15,881 nt of DNA from JAVBQF01 sp031549195 (GCA_031549195.1 JAVBQF010000039.1:1-15881), one strand, 5' to 3'. Numbered from the stretch's first letter, positions 6,648 to 13,417 are shown. The notes: generated by a model not told the origin, from the letters alone. A program made the numbers and translations.

Positions 6648-7340
6648 CTATGCATTACCTTCTATGATCATTGTTGTGATAATATTATCTAACTCATTTG
6701 TTTTATTTTGAATAAATTCTTCTTTTATTATATCAAAACTATTCTTCAATTCTTGTATTAATTTTTCCATACGTGGAACAAGTGACTTGTATTCCAGTGT
6801 TTCAATTATTGTTTGTAAGTTTGTAATCTTTGTATACGCACCATATCTATTTGTTTTAATATATGTATCATATAAGTTTTTAAATGAAAATATATCAATA
6901 TTATTAAATCTCTTATCTTCAAGTATCTTTGCAGCTGTATAGATATACTTATCATTTATTGACTTGTCTAACATTGTTTCATTTCTATTGTTTTTGATAT
7001 TAGGCATGAAAGATTTATTTTTCTTTAACTCTTTTATTATGTCTATTACATATACATAATTGATTGTTGCTAGAATATGTGCAAATGTATCTCCATCATT
7101 GTTTTGAATATTCACATTCCAAGCCTTATTTTTCATGTATTTTAACACAATTTCATAATGACCTTTTTTTAATAATCTCGTAAGAATATTGTTTCCAGCC
7201 TCATCTACTACATTTATGTTAAATGTTTTCCTAGATAATATTTTATCAATTAAATTTATATGCTCTTCCTTTAATAGTTCAAATATCAGGGAAGGCTCAT
7301 CATCACAAGCATTCATCGTTTTTGTTTCATCATAAAACAT
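6648..7340 (-). CDS. Ankyrin-repeat-type protein
   Basis: Predicted soluble cytoplasmic protein of 230 aa, probably a protein-binding scaffold. Degenerate ankyrin-like units are visible: about 42-73 (NINVVDEAGNNILTRLLKKG), 74-110 (NVNIQNNDGDTFAHILA) and 111-145 (NIKNNRNETMLDKSIND), each with the Asn/Asp-rich turn followed by paired helices. The last 70 residues look helical and may cap the stack. No signal peptide or membrane helix. Start at 7340 has GAGGTG about 8 bases upstream. Transcribed alone from a near-consensus promoter at 7375-7403. No effector or partner gene is adjacent, so the role is unknown. Confidence 0.8.
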   Translation of the reverse strand: MFYDETKTMNACDDEPSLIFELLKEEHINLIDKILSRKTFNINVVDEAGNNILTRLLKKGHYEIVLKYMKNKAWNVNIQNNDGDTFAHILATINYVYVIDIIKELKKNKSFMPNIKNNRNETMLDKSINDKYIYTAAKILEDKRFNNIDIFSFKNLYDTYIKTNRYGAYTKITNLQTIIETLEYKSLVPRMEKLIQELKNSFDIIKEEFIQNKTNELDNIITTMIIEGNA

Positions 7341-7374
7341 TTAATATACACCTCTTTACACGTGACAATTATAT

Positions 7375-7403
7375 ATTTTAGCAAAAAGAGAGACTGATGT
7401 CAA
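7375..7403 (-). promoter_or_regulatory. Strong sigma-A promoter of the ankyrin gene
   Basis: Minus strand TTGACA (7403-7398), 17-base spacer ending in TGC, TAAAAT (7380-7375): consensus -35 plus extended -10. Start near 7368, about 28 bases before the ATG. Confidence 0.82.
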
Positions 7404-7464
7404 ATCAATTCTCAAAATGATTTACATTAACATAATGCTTCCATTTTTCTTTTTTTATACAAAT

Positions 7465-7489
7465 TAAAAAATCTAGCATAGCTAGATTT
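7465..7489 (-). terminator. Intrinsic terminator overlapping a stop codon
   Basis: Minus strand AAATCTAGC-TAT-GCTAGATTT (9-bp stem, 3-base loop) followed by TTTAATTT. The first stem bases are the last two of the TAA stop of the upstream gene. Confidence 0.85.
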
Positions 7490-7973
7490 ACTTTGTTTCA
7501 CATATTTGTTCTGGTGTATTGTTTCTGTATTTAATCTTTACAGTCTTAATTGCAAACCATTTTTCTACTTCTGCACTATATAGAACTACTTTATTATACT
7601 TATCATAATAGAACACTTGATCATTACAAGAATAGAAATCTAATTTATCTAGATACTCATCAAAATATTGTTTTACTTTTTCTGATTTCCTTAATGTCTT
7701 AAATGTAACTACATTGTCTTTGTCACTAATAAAGAACGAAAATATAGGTACATCAAAACGAGCATTTTTAGATTTATATTGATCTTTAAAAAATGTTCTA
7801 TTACAAAGCAGTACTAATAACACTATTGCAATTACTACAAATATAGATGCTTCAAATATATATCTCTTTTCTCTTAATTCTATTAAATTTTCCCTATCTT
7901 TAGATAAACTCTTTAATTCTTTTTTAATTTTCTTAGCTTTTACTTTTTCTTCTTTTTTTACCTTTCTGTCCAT
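7488..7973 (-). CDS. One-helix membrane protein with Lys-rich cytoplasmic arm
   Basis: Family not recognised. From the ATG at 7973 it is 161 aa: a highly basic, probably coiled-coil cytoplasmic arm (1-38, mostly Lys/Glu/Leu), one membrane helix (about 41-58), then an external domain of about 100 aa with Cys116 and Cys158, which could form a disulfide. The ATG has GGAAGG 12 bases upstream; a TTG at 7976 would have better spacing and adds one residue. Own promoter at 8008-8036 and a tight terminator, so monocistronic. Its architecture (basic N-arm, helix, Cys-paired ectodomain) resembles that of the 325-aa protein at 8271-9248, but I see no clear sequence similarity between them. Confidence 0.8.
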   Translation of the reverse strand: MDRKVKKEEKVKAKKIKKELKSLSKDRENLIELREKRYIFEASIFVVIAIVLLVLLCNRTFFKDQYKSKNARFDVPIFSFFISDKDNVVTFKTLRKSEKVKQYFDEYLDKLDFYSCNDQVFYYDKYNKVVLYSAEVEKWFAIKTVKIKYRNNTPEQICETK

Positions 7974-8007
7974 CAAACTAACCAACCTTCCATATTTTAC
8001 TAATCTA

Positions 8008-8036
8008 ATTATATATTATTAACTATTATAATTCAA
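8008..8036 (-). promoter_or_regulatory. Sigma-A promoter
   Basis: Minus strand TTGAAT (8036-8031), exactly 17 bases, TATAAT (8013-8008). Start near 8001, about 28 bases before the ATG at 7973. Confidence 0.75.
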
Positions 8037-8071
8037 GTATTATGTTTGATACATTTGATACTATTTTATAA

Positions 8072-8101
8072 AAAAAAGAAAAAGAATCAAATACTTGATT
8101 C
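8072..8101 (-). terminator. Intrinsic terminator of tRNA-Ser
   Basis: Minus strand GAATCAA-GTAT-TTGATTC (7-bp stem) followed by TTTTTC and a run of T. It begins 14 bases after the tRNA 3' end. Confidence 0.88.
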
Positions 8102-8115
8102 CTCTTTTATCATCA

Positions 8116-8206
8116 TGGCGGAGTTGGAGGGATTTGAACCCTCGCAGCAGTTACCCACTCTACACCCTTAGCAGGGGCGCCTCTTCAGCCTCTTGAGTAC
8201 AACTCC
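8116..8206 (-). tRNA. tRNA-Ser (anticodon GCU)
   Basis: 91-base class II tRNA reading AGC/AGU codons. The acceptor arms GGAGTTG and CAACTCC pair perfectly, followed by G and an encoded CCA. The anticodon loop CTGCTAA gives GCU. A long variable arm follows, as expected for tRNA-Ser, and the T loop reads GGTTCAAATCC. It has its own promoter and terminator. Confidence 0.97.
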
Positions 8207-8226
8207 AAGTCTTGGATGACTAGTTA

Positions 8227-8256
8227 ATTATAACCTAAATAATAATATATAGTCAA
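8227..8256 (-). promoter_or_regulatory. Promoter of tRNA-Ser
   Basis: Minus strand TTGACT (8256-8251), 18-base spacer, TATAAT (8232-8227). Start near 8220, about 14 bases ahead of the mature tRNA 5' end. Confidence 0.75.
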
Positions 8257-8270
8257 TCCAAATTTTTAAT

Positions 8271-9248
8271 TTATTCTATATTAAATTCATATAAACTTTT
8301 ATTATCACAATAGTCTTTATATTTTATTGATTTGCTACTTGCAGGAGCCAAGAATGTTTCGTTACCTATATATGTAACAACATACTCTTTTGTAACATCC
8401 TGTTCATAGTAACTATCGTCGCAAGTATATGTACCAGTTTTATAGTCATTATGCAATGTTTTAAAAGTTATAATTGTATTATTAATGGATATATCATATA
8501 TATAATAACTGCTATCATTTGTTATATTTGCATTAATACTATTTTTTTCATCAAACCCATAAAATAACTTTGTACCATTATTATTCATATAAAGAATATT
8601 ATGATACCCGTCAGATTTATTTATCACACATTCTTTTGTTTCTTCTAAATATTTAGAGCACAACTTCTCTCCTACTATTAAATAATCATTATCTAATAAT
8701 TGTAAAAAGGTTATAATAGGTTTTTCTTCACTAACGCTTGTTGTATAATCATAAAGAACATTATTACCATGTTTAATTATAAGCTTACTTGTTCCTTCTT
8801 TCTCTTTTGTTACTATTGGAATATAAGTATAATCAAAATATAATGATGCTTTAATACTATTTAGCAATACTCCCTGAATTTTAAAGTCCTTATTAGAAGT
8901 ATAATCTAATCCCCAGTCCTCTTTGAATTTTTCAAATGATGTAATATCATGAAGTGTATCAATATCATCAATTACTGTTATGTCTTTATCTTCGTTATCT
9001 GTATTGTTAAATTGTTGTTTTTCATTGTTCTTATTGTTATTATTTCTACTCGAAAAACACCATATTCCACCACCAATAACTAATATTAATAGTAGTATTA
9101 AAATTACTATCAGTAATGTATTTCTTTTTTTCTTTTTAGGTCTAATATTATTTTGTATTTGTACCTTTGATTCTAAATTAAGTAATCCGGCTTTATACTG
9201 TCTTGTAAACCAAAATGTCTCATCTAAATTTCTTTTTTTACTACTCAT
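8271..9248 (-). CDS. Large one-helix membrane protein, Asn-rich linker, Cys-paired ectodomain
   Basis: Family not recognised. 325 aa: a polar, basic cytoplasmic segment (1-43, with KKKKR just before the membrane), one strongly hydrophobic helix (44-64), a low-complexity Asn-rich linker (69-90), and an external beta-rich domain of about 230 aa. That domain has two close Cys pairs, Cys197/Cys207 and Cys276/Cys314. The ATG at 9248 has a near-perfect AGGAGG 7 bases upstream. It follows the DedA gene by 31 bases with no terminator between, so the two are probably co-transcribed. N-in/C-out anchoring suggests a surface or envelope protein; its ligand or partner is not evident. Confidence 0.85.
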   Translation of the reverse strand: MSSKKRNLDETFWFTRQYKAGLLNLESKVQIQNNIRPKKKKRNTLLIVILILLLILVIGGGIWCFSSRNNNNKNNEKQQFNNTDNEDKDITVIDDIDTLHDITSFEKFKEDWGLDYTSNKDFKIQGVLLNSIKASLYFDYTYIPIVTKEKEGTSKLIIKHGNNVLYDYTTSVSEEKPIITFLQLLDNDYLIVGEKLCSKYLEETKECVINKSDGYHNILYMNNNGTKLFYGFDEKNSINANITNDSSYYIYDISINNTIITFKTLHNDYKTGTYTCDDSYYEQDVTKEYVVTYIGNETFLAPASSKSIKYKDYCDNKSLYEFNIE

Positions 9249-9279
9249 AATTTAGCCTCCTAAAAATTTTTTTGATTTA

Positions 9280-9912
9280 TTAATTGCTTTCTTCTTTTTT
9301 ATTTTTAGATAATCTACCTTTATAAAACCATGCGACTAATATTATTCCTACTATTACGATTAATACTAATACGACTTTTGCATATTTATCAATTATATTG
9401 GCAATTATCTCCCAGTTTTCTCCCATTGCTACACCAAGCGATACTAAAACTATGTTCCAAATTGCAGTACCAATACTAGTGAGAAGTAAAAACTTCAAAA
9501 AAGGCATCTCACTCATTCCAGCAGGTATTGAAATAAGGCTTCTAACTATTGGTATAAATCTTGCAAAAAACACTGCTTTTGGCCCTTGTTTATCAAACCA
9601 TTTATCAGCTTTTTCTATATCTTGTTTTTTCAAACATAATATTCTTCCAAGTTTAGATGCTACTATTTTTTCTAATCTTTCTTTATTTAATATTTTACCA
9701 ATGTAATATAAAGCAACAGCTCCTAATATTGAACCTATTGTTGCAAATATAATTACTCCTACTACTGTAAGCTTAGATTGAGTTGTCACAAAACCACCAA
9801 ATGTCAATATTACTTCTGATGGAATTGGTGGAAATATATTTTCTATTGCTATTAAAAACATTATCCCAAAATAACCAAATTTGTCCATTAATGATATTAT
9901 AATTTCTTGCAT
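9280..9912 (-). CDS. DedA-family membrane protein
   Basis: Multi-pass membrane protein of 210 aa in the DedA/VTT (SNARE-associated) superfamily. Members are implicated in lipid flipping, including recycling of undecaprenyl phosphate, and in proton-motive-force maintenance. It has the N-terminal re-entrant motif ENIFPPIPSE (24-33) and the conserved ARFIPIVRSL segment (117-126) with two Arg residues, followed by PAGMSEMPFLKF, then two C-terminal helices and a basic tail. I start it at ATG 9912 because GGAG lies 6 bases upstream; the ATG at 9924 has no such site. First gene of a two-gene unit with the 325-aa protein. The uppP gene at the end of the window handles the same lipid carrier. Confidence 0.93.
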   Translation of the reverse strand: MQEIIISLMDKFGYFGIMFLIAIENIFPPIPSEVILTFGGFVTTQSKLTVVGVIIFATIGSILGAVALYYIGKILNKERLEKIVASKLGRILCLKKQDIEKADKWFDKQGPKAVFFARFIPIVRSLISIPAGMSEMPFLKFLLLTSIGTAIWNIVLVSLGVAMGENWEIIANIIDKYAKVVLVLIVIVGIILVAWFYKGRLSKNKKEESN

Positions 9913-9932
9913 AACTTTCTCCATTCTTATTT

Positions 9933-9962
9933 ATTATAGCATATTCCTATCGTATTAGTCAC
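9933..9962 (-). promoter_or_regulatory. Extended -10 promoter of the dedA unit
   Basis: Minus strand TGCTATAAT (9941-9933) is a perfect extended -10; GTGACT at 9962-9957 is a partial -35 with an 18-base spacer. Confidence 0.6.
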
Positions 9963-9985
9963 TGTCTAATTATACCAATAACGTT

Positions 9986-10357
9986 CTATAGAATGCTATA
10001 ATTATTTTCTTTTAATAATTCTGTTGTCTTTGTTAAATCTTCTTCCTTCACTAAAATATAGTCTGTATTGTATGTAGATATAACAAATATACTAATATAA
10101 TTATCTGCTAATATTTTACTTATCTTTGATAGTATACCTACTAGACTAAAATCTAATATTCCCTCAATTTTAATTATTCTAAAGCCTAGCTCAATATTAT
10201 TACTTTGAAGATCAAATTTTTCTTCAACAATAATCGATATTTCATCATCAGTTCTTGTGATAGAGTAAAAGTCTAAATCAAATATCTTATTTGATAACTT
10301 TTCCTTGATATCAAATTTAGCGACCTTATATCTATTATCTATAATTTTTAACACCAT
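9986..10357 (-). CDS. ACT-domain protein (CASTOR/ACT_7-like, COG3603 type)
   Basis: Small soluble protein of 123 aa. It has FYSITRTDDEISIIVEE at about 30-46 and an ACT-like domain from about 60 on (GILDFSLVGILSKISKILADNYISIFVISTYNTDYILVKEED), matching the stand-alone ACT_7/COG3603 family that is thought to sense amino acids. No catalytic domain is attached. The start at 10357 has AAGGAG 6 bases upstream. It is divergent from the tocopherol-cyclase-like gene, with about 100 bases between. Ligand and role are unknown. Confidence 0.85.
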   Translation of the reverse strand: MVLKIIDNRYKVAKFDIKEKLSNKIFDLDFYSITRTDDEISIIVEEKFDLQSNNIELGFRIIKIEGILDFSLVGILSKISKILADNYISIFVISTYNTDYILVKEEDLTKTTELLKENNYSIL

Positions 10358-10376
10358 ATAAAACTCCTTATTTTTA

Positions 10377-10405
10377 ATTATAACTAATAACTAAGGTTTA
10401 AACAA
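10377..10405 (-). promoter_or_regulatory. Sigma-A promoter of the ACT-domain gene
   Basis: Minus strand TTGTTT (10405-10400), 17-base spacer, TATAAT (10382-10377). For the divergent gene on the plus strand a TATAAT is present at 10440-10445, without a clear -35. Confidence 0.6.
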
Positions 10406-10459
10406 CATATTAAATATAATATTTATTAGAGTATTTCAATATAATTAATTGGTGATATT

Positions 10460-11407
10460 TTGAAATATATTGATAAAATAAAAAAACAGCATTTGTATCT
10501 TGGAGAAGGTAAGAACGACAACTATTTTGAAGGATGGTACTTTAAACATGTTAATAAAGATAATAAGGCAATATCCTTTATACCCGGAATATCAAGAAAT
10601 AGCAGTGATAGCCATTCATTTATTCAAGTAATAGATAATATAAATAATAAGTCACACTATATAAGATTTGATATAGAGGATTTTTATTTCAATCACTGTC
10701 CATTCTATATAAAGATTAAAGATAATATTTTTTCTTTAGATAGAACATTCGTCAGTCTAGAAAATCCAGATATTAAGGCTGATATTTATTATGATGATTT
10801 AACTTATATTGATAAATCAATATATTCTCCAAATATTATGGGACCATTTTCCTATATTCCTTTTATGGAGTGCTATCATGGGGTTATAAGTATTAGGCAT
10901 AGACTACATGGTTTTATAGAATTAGACAAAGATAAAATATTTTTTAATAATGGTCTTGGGTATATTGAAAAAGATTATGGTAGCAGCTTTCCAAATAAGT
11001 ATATATGGTTAGAATCTAATAGTGAGGATTCTTCTATCTTTTTATCTATTGCTAATATCCCTGTTAAAAAAATGCATTTTGAAGGCTTTATAGCGATATT
11101 AGAAGTAAATAATAAACAATATAGGTTTTCCACTTATAATCTTGGTAAAGTAAAAAAGATAATTCATGAAAATAATAATAATAATATAGACAATTATTTT
11201 ATTAAGATTGAACAAGGTAAATATACTATGCTTATAAATCTTGAATGCGGTGATAATATTAAGTTAGTATCTCCTAAAAATGGTAAGATGTCTGATACTA
11301 TTTTAGAGTCACTCAATAGTAAGGCTAGAGTTACTTTATTAAGTAAGAATAAGAGAATCTACTCTTTAGACTTTAATTTAGTGGGAAGCGAAATTAATGG
11401 CTATTAA
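10460..11407 (+). CDS. Tocopherol-cyclase-like family protein
   Basis: 315-aa soluble protein that I assign to the tocopherol cyclase-like family (Pfam Tocopherol_cycl, related in fold to AttH/CrtC lipocalin-like proteins). Diagnostic motifs are YFEGWYFKH (22-30), the HSFIQVID segment (52-59), PFSYIPFMECYHGVISIRHRL (centre near 140) and GYIEKDYGSSFP...YIW (167-183). In plants the enzyme closes the chromanol ring of vitamin E; the Firmicute members have no established substrate. It begins with TTG at 10460, with GGTGA 5 bases upstream; no ATG is suitably placed. No isoprenoid-quinone gene is adjacent. Single gene, convergent with nothing, followed by a strong hairpin lacking a U-tract. Confidence 0.85.
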   Translation: MKYIDKIKKQHLYLGEGKNDNYFEGWYFKHVNKDNKAISFIPGISRNSSDSHSFIQVIDNINNKSHYIRFDIEDFYFNHCPFYIKIKDNIFSLDRTFVSLENPDIKADIYYDDLTYIDKSIYSPNIMGPFSYIPFMECYHGVISIRHRLHGFIELDKDKIFFNNGLGYIEKDYGSSFPNKYIWLESNSEDSSIFLSIANIPVKKMHFEGFIAILEVNNKQYRFSTYNLGKVKKIIHENNNNNIDNYFIKIEQGKYTMLINLECGDNIKLVSPKNGKMSDTILESLNSKARVTLLSKNKRIYSLDFNLVGSEINGY

Positions 11408-11420
11408 TAGTTATATTTTG

Positions 11421-11555
11421 CACCATTATTAACTTACTAATAATGGTGGTAAAGTGAATTACACTTATCTGTTAATACCGCTTAGCTTAAACATCTAAAA
11501 CATGTATTATTAAAGCTTACAAGACCTAATATTAGTAACAAGTAACACATTAGGT
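11421..11555 (+). repeat. Structured intergenic segment with several inverted repeats
   Basis: An 11-bp perfect inverted repeat CACCATTATTA...TAATAATGGTG (11421-11448, 6-base loop) is followed by a 5-bp hairpin AAGTG/CACTT (11452-11466). Further on a 7-bp pair ACCTAAT/ATTAGGT (11524-11555) encloses a tandem AGTAACA AGTAACA (11534-11547). No U-tract follows the first stem on either strand, so it is not a standard intrinsic terminator. It could be the 3' end of the upstream mRNA, a small RNA or a mobile repeat remnant. Confidence 0.5.
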
Positions 11556-11613
11556 TATTATACATATATTATAAGATAAATGTTTTTTTAAATTTTATAG
11601 TTTTATTGCCAAT

Positions 11614-11640
11614 ACAAAATTAGAATTTCTTCATAAAATA
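11614..11640 (+). promoter_or_regulatory. Candidate mother-cell sporulation promoter (sigma-K/sigma-E type)
   Basis: CATAAAATA at 11632-11640 fits the sigma-K -10 pattern CATAnnnTA and matches 7 of 8 positions of the sigma-E -10 CATACAAT. An ACA at 11614-11616 lies 15 bases upstream, close to the sigma-K -35 core AC. The expected start near 11647 leaves a 21-base leader carrying AAAGGAG. No acceptable sigma-A -35/-10 pair is found at this place. Confidence 0.4.
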
Positions 11641-11667
11641 AACTGAATATATGAAAGGAGCGATTTT

Positions 11668-12048
11668 GTGGATAATACATTAAGAAACTTTGCTACAGCA
11701 ACTGGTACTTACAACTTAATTCCCACCACTCTAACATCAGAAGCAATTATAACTCAAGTAGTTGATAATTTAACTATAATAAAAGCTGCTGATAAAAGTG
11801 TATGGACAGATGGATTATTGACTTATACAGTTACAATAACAAATACAGCAGCATATGATTTTGAAAATCCAATATTTAAAGATACACTTGATGTAACTTT
11901 AGTTAGTCTTGTTGATGACAGTGTTCTAGTAGACGATGTAGTTACTGCTTACACTTATGATGAGCAAACTGGCGAGTTAAGCGTTAATCTTGCTACTATC
12001 GAAGTTGGTGATACTGTAGTTATAACATTTCAAGTTGCGAAAAAATAG
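11668..12048 (+). CDS. Small single-domain DUF11-like protein
   Basis: 126 aa, resembling one conserved DUF11 repeat: SVWTDGLLTYTVTITNTAAYDFENPIFKDTL (about 44-74) is the typical core, preceded by an N-terminal TGTYNLIPTTLTSEA stretch and followed by SVNLATIEVGDTVVITFQV. DUF11 domains are usually repeated in large surface proteins; here there is one copy, no signal peptide, no sortase motif and no membrane helix, so it must be used inside the cell or reach a surface by another route. GTG start at 11668 with AAAGGAG 7 bases upstream. The candidate sporulation promoter just ahead, and CotE in the same window, make a spore-surface role plausible but unproven. Two terminators follow. Confidence 0.83.
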   Translation: MDNTLRNFATATGTYNLIPTTLTSEAIITQVVDNLTIIKAADKSVWTDGLLTYTVTITNTAAYDFENPIFKDTLDVTLVSLVDDSVLVDDVVTAYTYDEQTGELSVNLATIEVGDTVVITFQVAKK

Positions 12049-12159
12049 TGAAGACTGGAACTTTTTCGAAAACATAGCAATATTATCAAATAATAAATTT
12101 ATTATTAAAAGTAATAAATCTATTGTTTATAATTGTAAGAAAAGACACTATTGTGTAAA

Positions 12160-12193
12160 AATAAATATCTACTCATACAAGTAGATATTTATT
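12160..12193. terminator. 14-bp hairpin, terminator on the minus strand
   Basis: AATAAATATCTACT-CATACA-AGTAGATATTTATT is a perfect 14-bp inverted repeat. On the minus strand it is followed by TTTACAC, giving a short U-tract; on the plus strand no U-tract follows. It backs up the next terminator between converging transcription units. Confidence 0.65.
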
Positions 12194-12198
12194 CAAAT

Positions 12199-12229
12199 AA
12201 AAACAACTAATTTATATAGTTGTTTTTTT
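12199..12229. terminator. Bidirectional intrinsic terminator
   Basis: AAAAACAACTA and TAGTTGTTTTT pair over 11 bp around a 7-base loop, ending in a T run on the plus strand and a T run on the minus strand. It separates the rightward DUF11 gene from the leftward tRNA-Lys. Confidence 0.85.
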
Positions 12230-12263
12230 ATTACTACCCAATAACTTGAGCTTTATATACAAT

Positions 12264-12339
12264 TGGTGGACTGTTAGGGATTCGAACCCTAGACCCACTG
12301 ATTAAGAGTCAGTTGCTCTACCAACTGAGCTAACAGTCC
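12264..12339 (-). tRNA. tRNA-Lys (anticodon CUU)
   Basis: 76-base tRNA reading AAG. Acceptor GGACTGT pairs with ACAGTCC, followed by A and encoded CCA. D arm GCTC AGTTGGTA GAGC, anticodon stem ACTGA/TCAGT with loop CTCTTAA (CUU), T loop TTCGAAT with stem TAGGG/CCCTA. Confidence 0.98.
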
Positions 12340-12354
12340 GTTTGTTTCTTTAAC

Positions 12355-12383
12355 AGTATAACACAGTTTTTTTGGAATTTAAA
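12355..12383 (-). promoter_or_regulatory. Promoter of tRNA-Lys
   Basis: Minus strand TTTAAA (12383-12378), 17-base spacer ending TGT, TATACT (12360-12355), i.e. an extended -10. Start near 12348, about 9 bases before the mature tRNA. Confidence 0.65.
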
Positions 12384-12441
12384 CACATTTTTTTACTTTT
12401 TATTATTTATTTTATATAAAATACTTACTACTTCTTTTATC

Positions 12442-12470
12442 TTGTCTACATATGATTAATATGATAAAAT
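12442..12470 (+). promoter_or_regulatory. Promoter of the lipoprotein gene
   Basis: TTGTCT (12442-12447), 17-base spacer ending TGA, TAAAAT (12465-12470), an extended -10 arrangement. Start near 12477, 25 bases before the ATG. Confidence 0.65.
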
Positions 12471-12501
12471 CAAATTATAGAAAAGGAGAGTATTTTTAAA
12501 A

Positions 12502-13119
12502 ATGAAAAGAAGTTTAAAATTAATATTAGTAGTAGCGTGTTTACTATTAGTTAGTGGTTGTTCATTCTTTGAAAAAACAGATGATTTAGAATTTGATGCA
12601 GCAGGATATGTACAGTCTATACTTGACATTGAGTATAAGGGAGTTTATGAAAGGTATATTGAATTAACTGACAATACTAAAGAAAAGGCTTTAGCATTAT
12701 ATGAAGAATTCATTGATAATGAAGCTAATTACTTAGAAACATATTTCAATCTTACACTTGATGATGCTCTTTCAGCTAGAGTAAGGGAAATTGCAAAAAA
12801 AGTAAATGCTAAGACAAGTTATTCAGTAAAACTTGATTCTAAAAGTGATGAAGGATTTAAAGTAGCTTTAAAAATGAAACCTGTACTAATCTATACTAAT
12901 GTGGATGAAATTAATGACTATTATGATGACAATTTAGCTGATACTACCTCAACAATTGAAAAGTCAAAAGCAATGGTTGAGATGATTGAAAAGAATATAG
13001 ATAAGATGCCATATGGAAGTGAAATAACATTAACAATTTCTGTGATACTTAAAGAAAAATATTATACTATTCCAGATGAAGATTATGATGCAATATTCTC
13101 AAATATAGTAAAATATTAA
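12502..13119 (+). CDS. Lipoprotein of unknown function
   Basis: 205 aa. The N-terminus MKRSLKLILVVACLLLVSGC is a lipoprotein signal: positive start, hydrophobic core and lipobox LVSGC with the lipidated Cys at 20. The mature part is acidic and largely helical: a DAAGYVQSILDIEYKGVYERY stretch (about 33-53), central ALALYEEFIDNE, then an alpha/beta C-terminal half ending in a strand-rich region (EITLTISVILKEKYY). The opening YVQSILD..YKG pattern recalls uncharacterised lipoproteins of gut Firmicutes; I know no function for them. GGAG lies about 13 bases before the ATG, a slightly long spacing. Monocistronic; its terminator begins within the stop codon. Confidence 0.88.
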   Translation: MKRSLKLILVVACLLLVSGCSFFEKTDDLEFDAAGYVQSILDIEYKGVYERYIELTDNTKEKALALYEEFIDNEANYLETYFNLTLDDALSARVREIAKKVNAKTSYSVKLDSKSDEGFKVALKMKPVLIYTNVDEINDYYDDNLADTTSTIEKSKAMVEMIEKNIDKMPYGSEITLTISVILKEKYYTIPDEDYDAIFSNIVKY

Positions 13120-13138
13120 GAGCTTAGCTCTTTTTTTT
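13118..13138 (+). terminator. Intrinsic terminator of the lipoprotein gene
   Basis: AAGAGC-TTA-GCTCTT stem (6 bp) running into a run of T. The first two stem bases are the AA of the TAA stop codon. Confidence 0.9.
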
Positions 13139-13141
13139 GTG

Positions 13142-13164
13142 AAAAAAAAAGACTTCTTAGTCTT
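13142..13164 (-). terminator. Intrinsic terminator of the Flp pilin gene
   Basis: Minus strand AAGACT-AAGA-AGTCTT (6-bp stem) followed by a run of T. The stem spans the TAA stop of the pilin gene (13159-13157). It is back to back with the lipoprotein terminator. Confidence 0.88.
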
Positions 13165-13360
13165 TGTCCTTACAAAATCCCTCGCCTACTTCTTCTCCTT
13201 CGACATATTCCTGATTTGCTATTGAGCAAGAAGTTTTAGTAATTGCATCCTTTAAATAGCCACCTATAGTATTTATAATAACTATTATAACAACAGATAT
13301 TAAGGCTATAATTAAAACATATTCAACAAGTGCTTGACCATTTTTATTAATATTTTTCAT
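13157..13360 (-). CDS. Flp/Tad-type class III pilin precursor
   Basis: 67-aa prepilin. The short basic leader MKNINKNG ends in Gly, followed by QALVEYVLIIALISVVIIVIIN: after cleavage by a prepilin peptidase the mature protein would carry the conserved Glu5-Tyr6 pair and the long hydrophobic helix typical of Flp pilins. The C-terminal tail is short and acidic, with Cys45 and Cys63. Start 13360 is supported by AGGAG 5 bases upstream; the frame is open to 13417 but that stretch holds the promoter. No tad ATPase, TadB/C or prepilin peptidase gene is in the window. It is divergent from a DUF192 gene. Confidence 0.88.
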   Translation of the reverse strand: MKNINKNGQALVEYVLIIALISVVIIVIINTIGGYLKDAITKTSCSIANQEYVEGEEVGEGFCKDKD

Positions 13361-13390
13361 ATAATCTCCTACCCTCATATCTAGTAGTAG

Positions 13391-13417
13391 TTTATAATAC
13401 TTATTTATTATTGTCAA
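13391..13417 (-). promoter_or_regulatory. Promoter of the Flp pilin gene
   Basis: Minus strand has a perfect TTGACA at 13417-13412. Downstream are TATAAA with a 15-base spacer (13396-13391) or TAAACT with 17 bases. The -35 overlaps that of the divergent DUF192 gene. Confidence 0.55.

Noticed and set aside
8048..8065. Direct repeat TTTGATAC A TTTGATAC
   Set aside because: Only two copies, between a terminator and a promoter; no sign of a regulator-binding array or CRISPR.
11471..11545. Minus-strand hydrophobic mini-ORF starting MCYLLLILGL
   Set aside because: Only about 22 codons, no ribosome-binding site, and it overlaps the inverted-repeat region.
12089..12106. 18-base perfect palindrome AATAATAAATTTATTATT
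   Set aside because: Pure A/T palindromes are expected by chance in DNA this AT-rich; no loop and no regulatory context.
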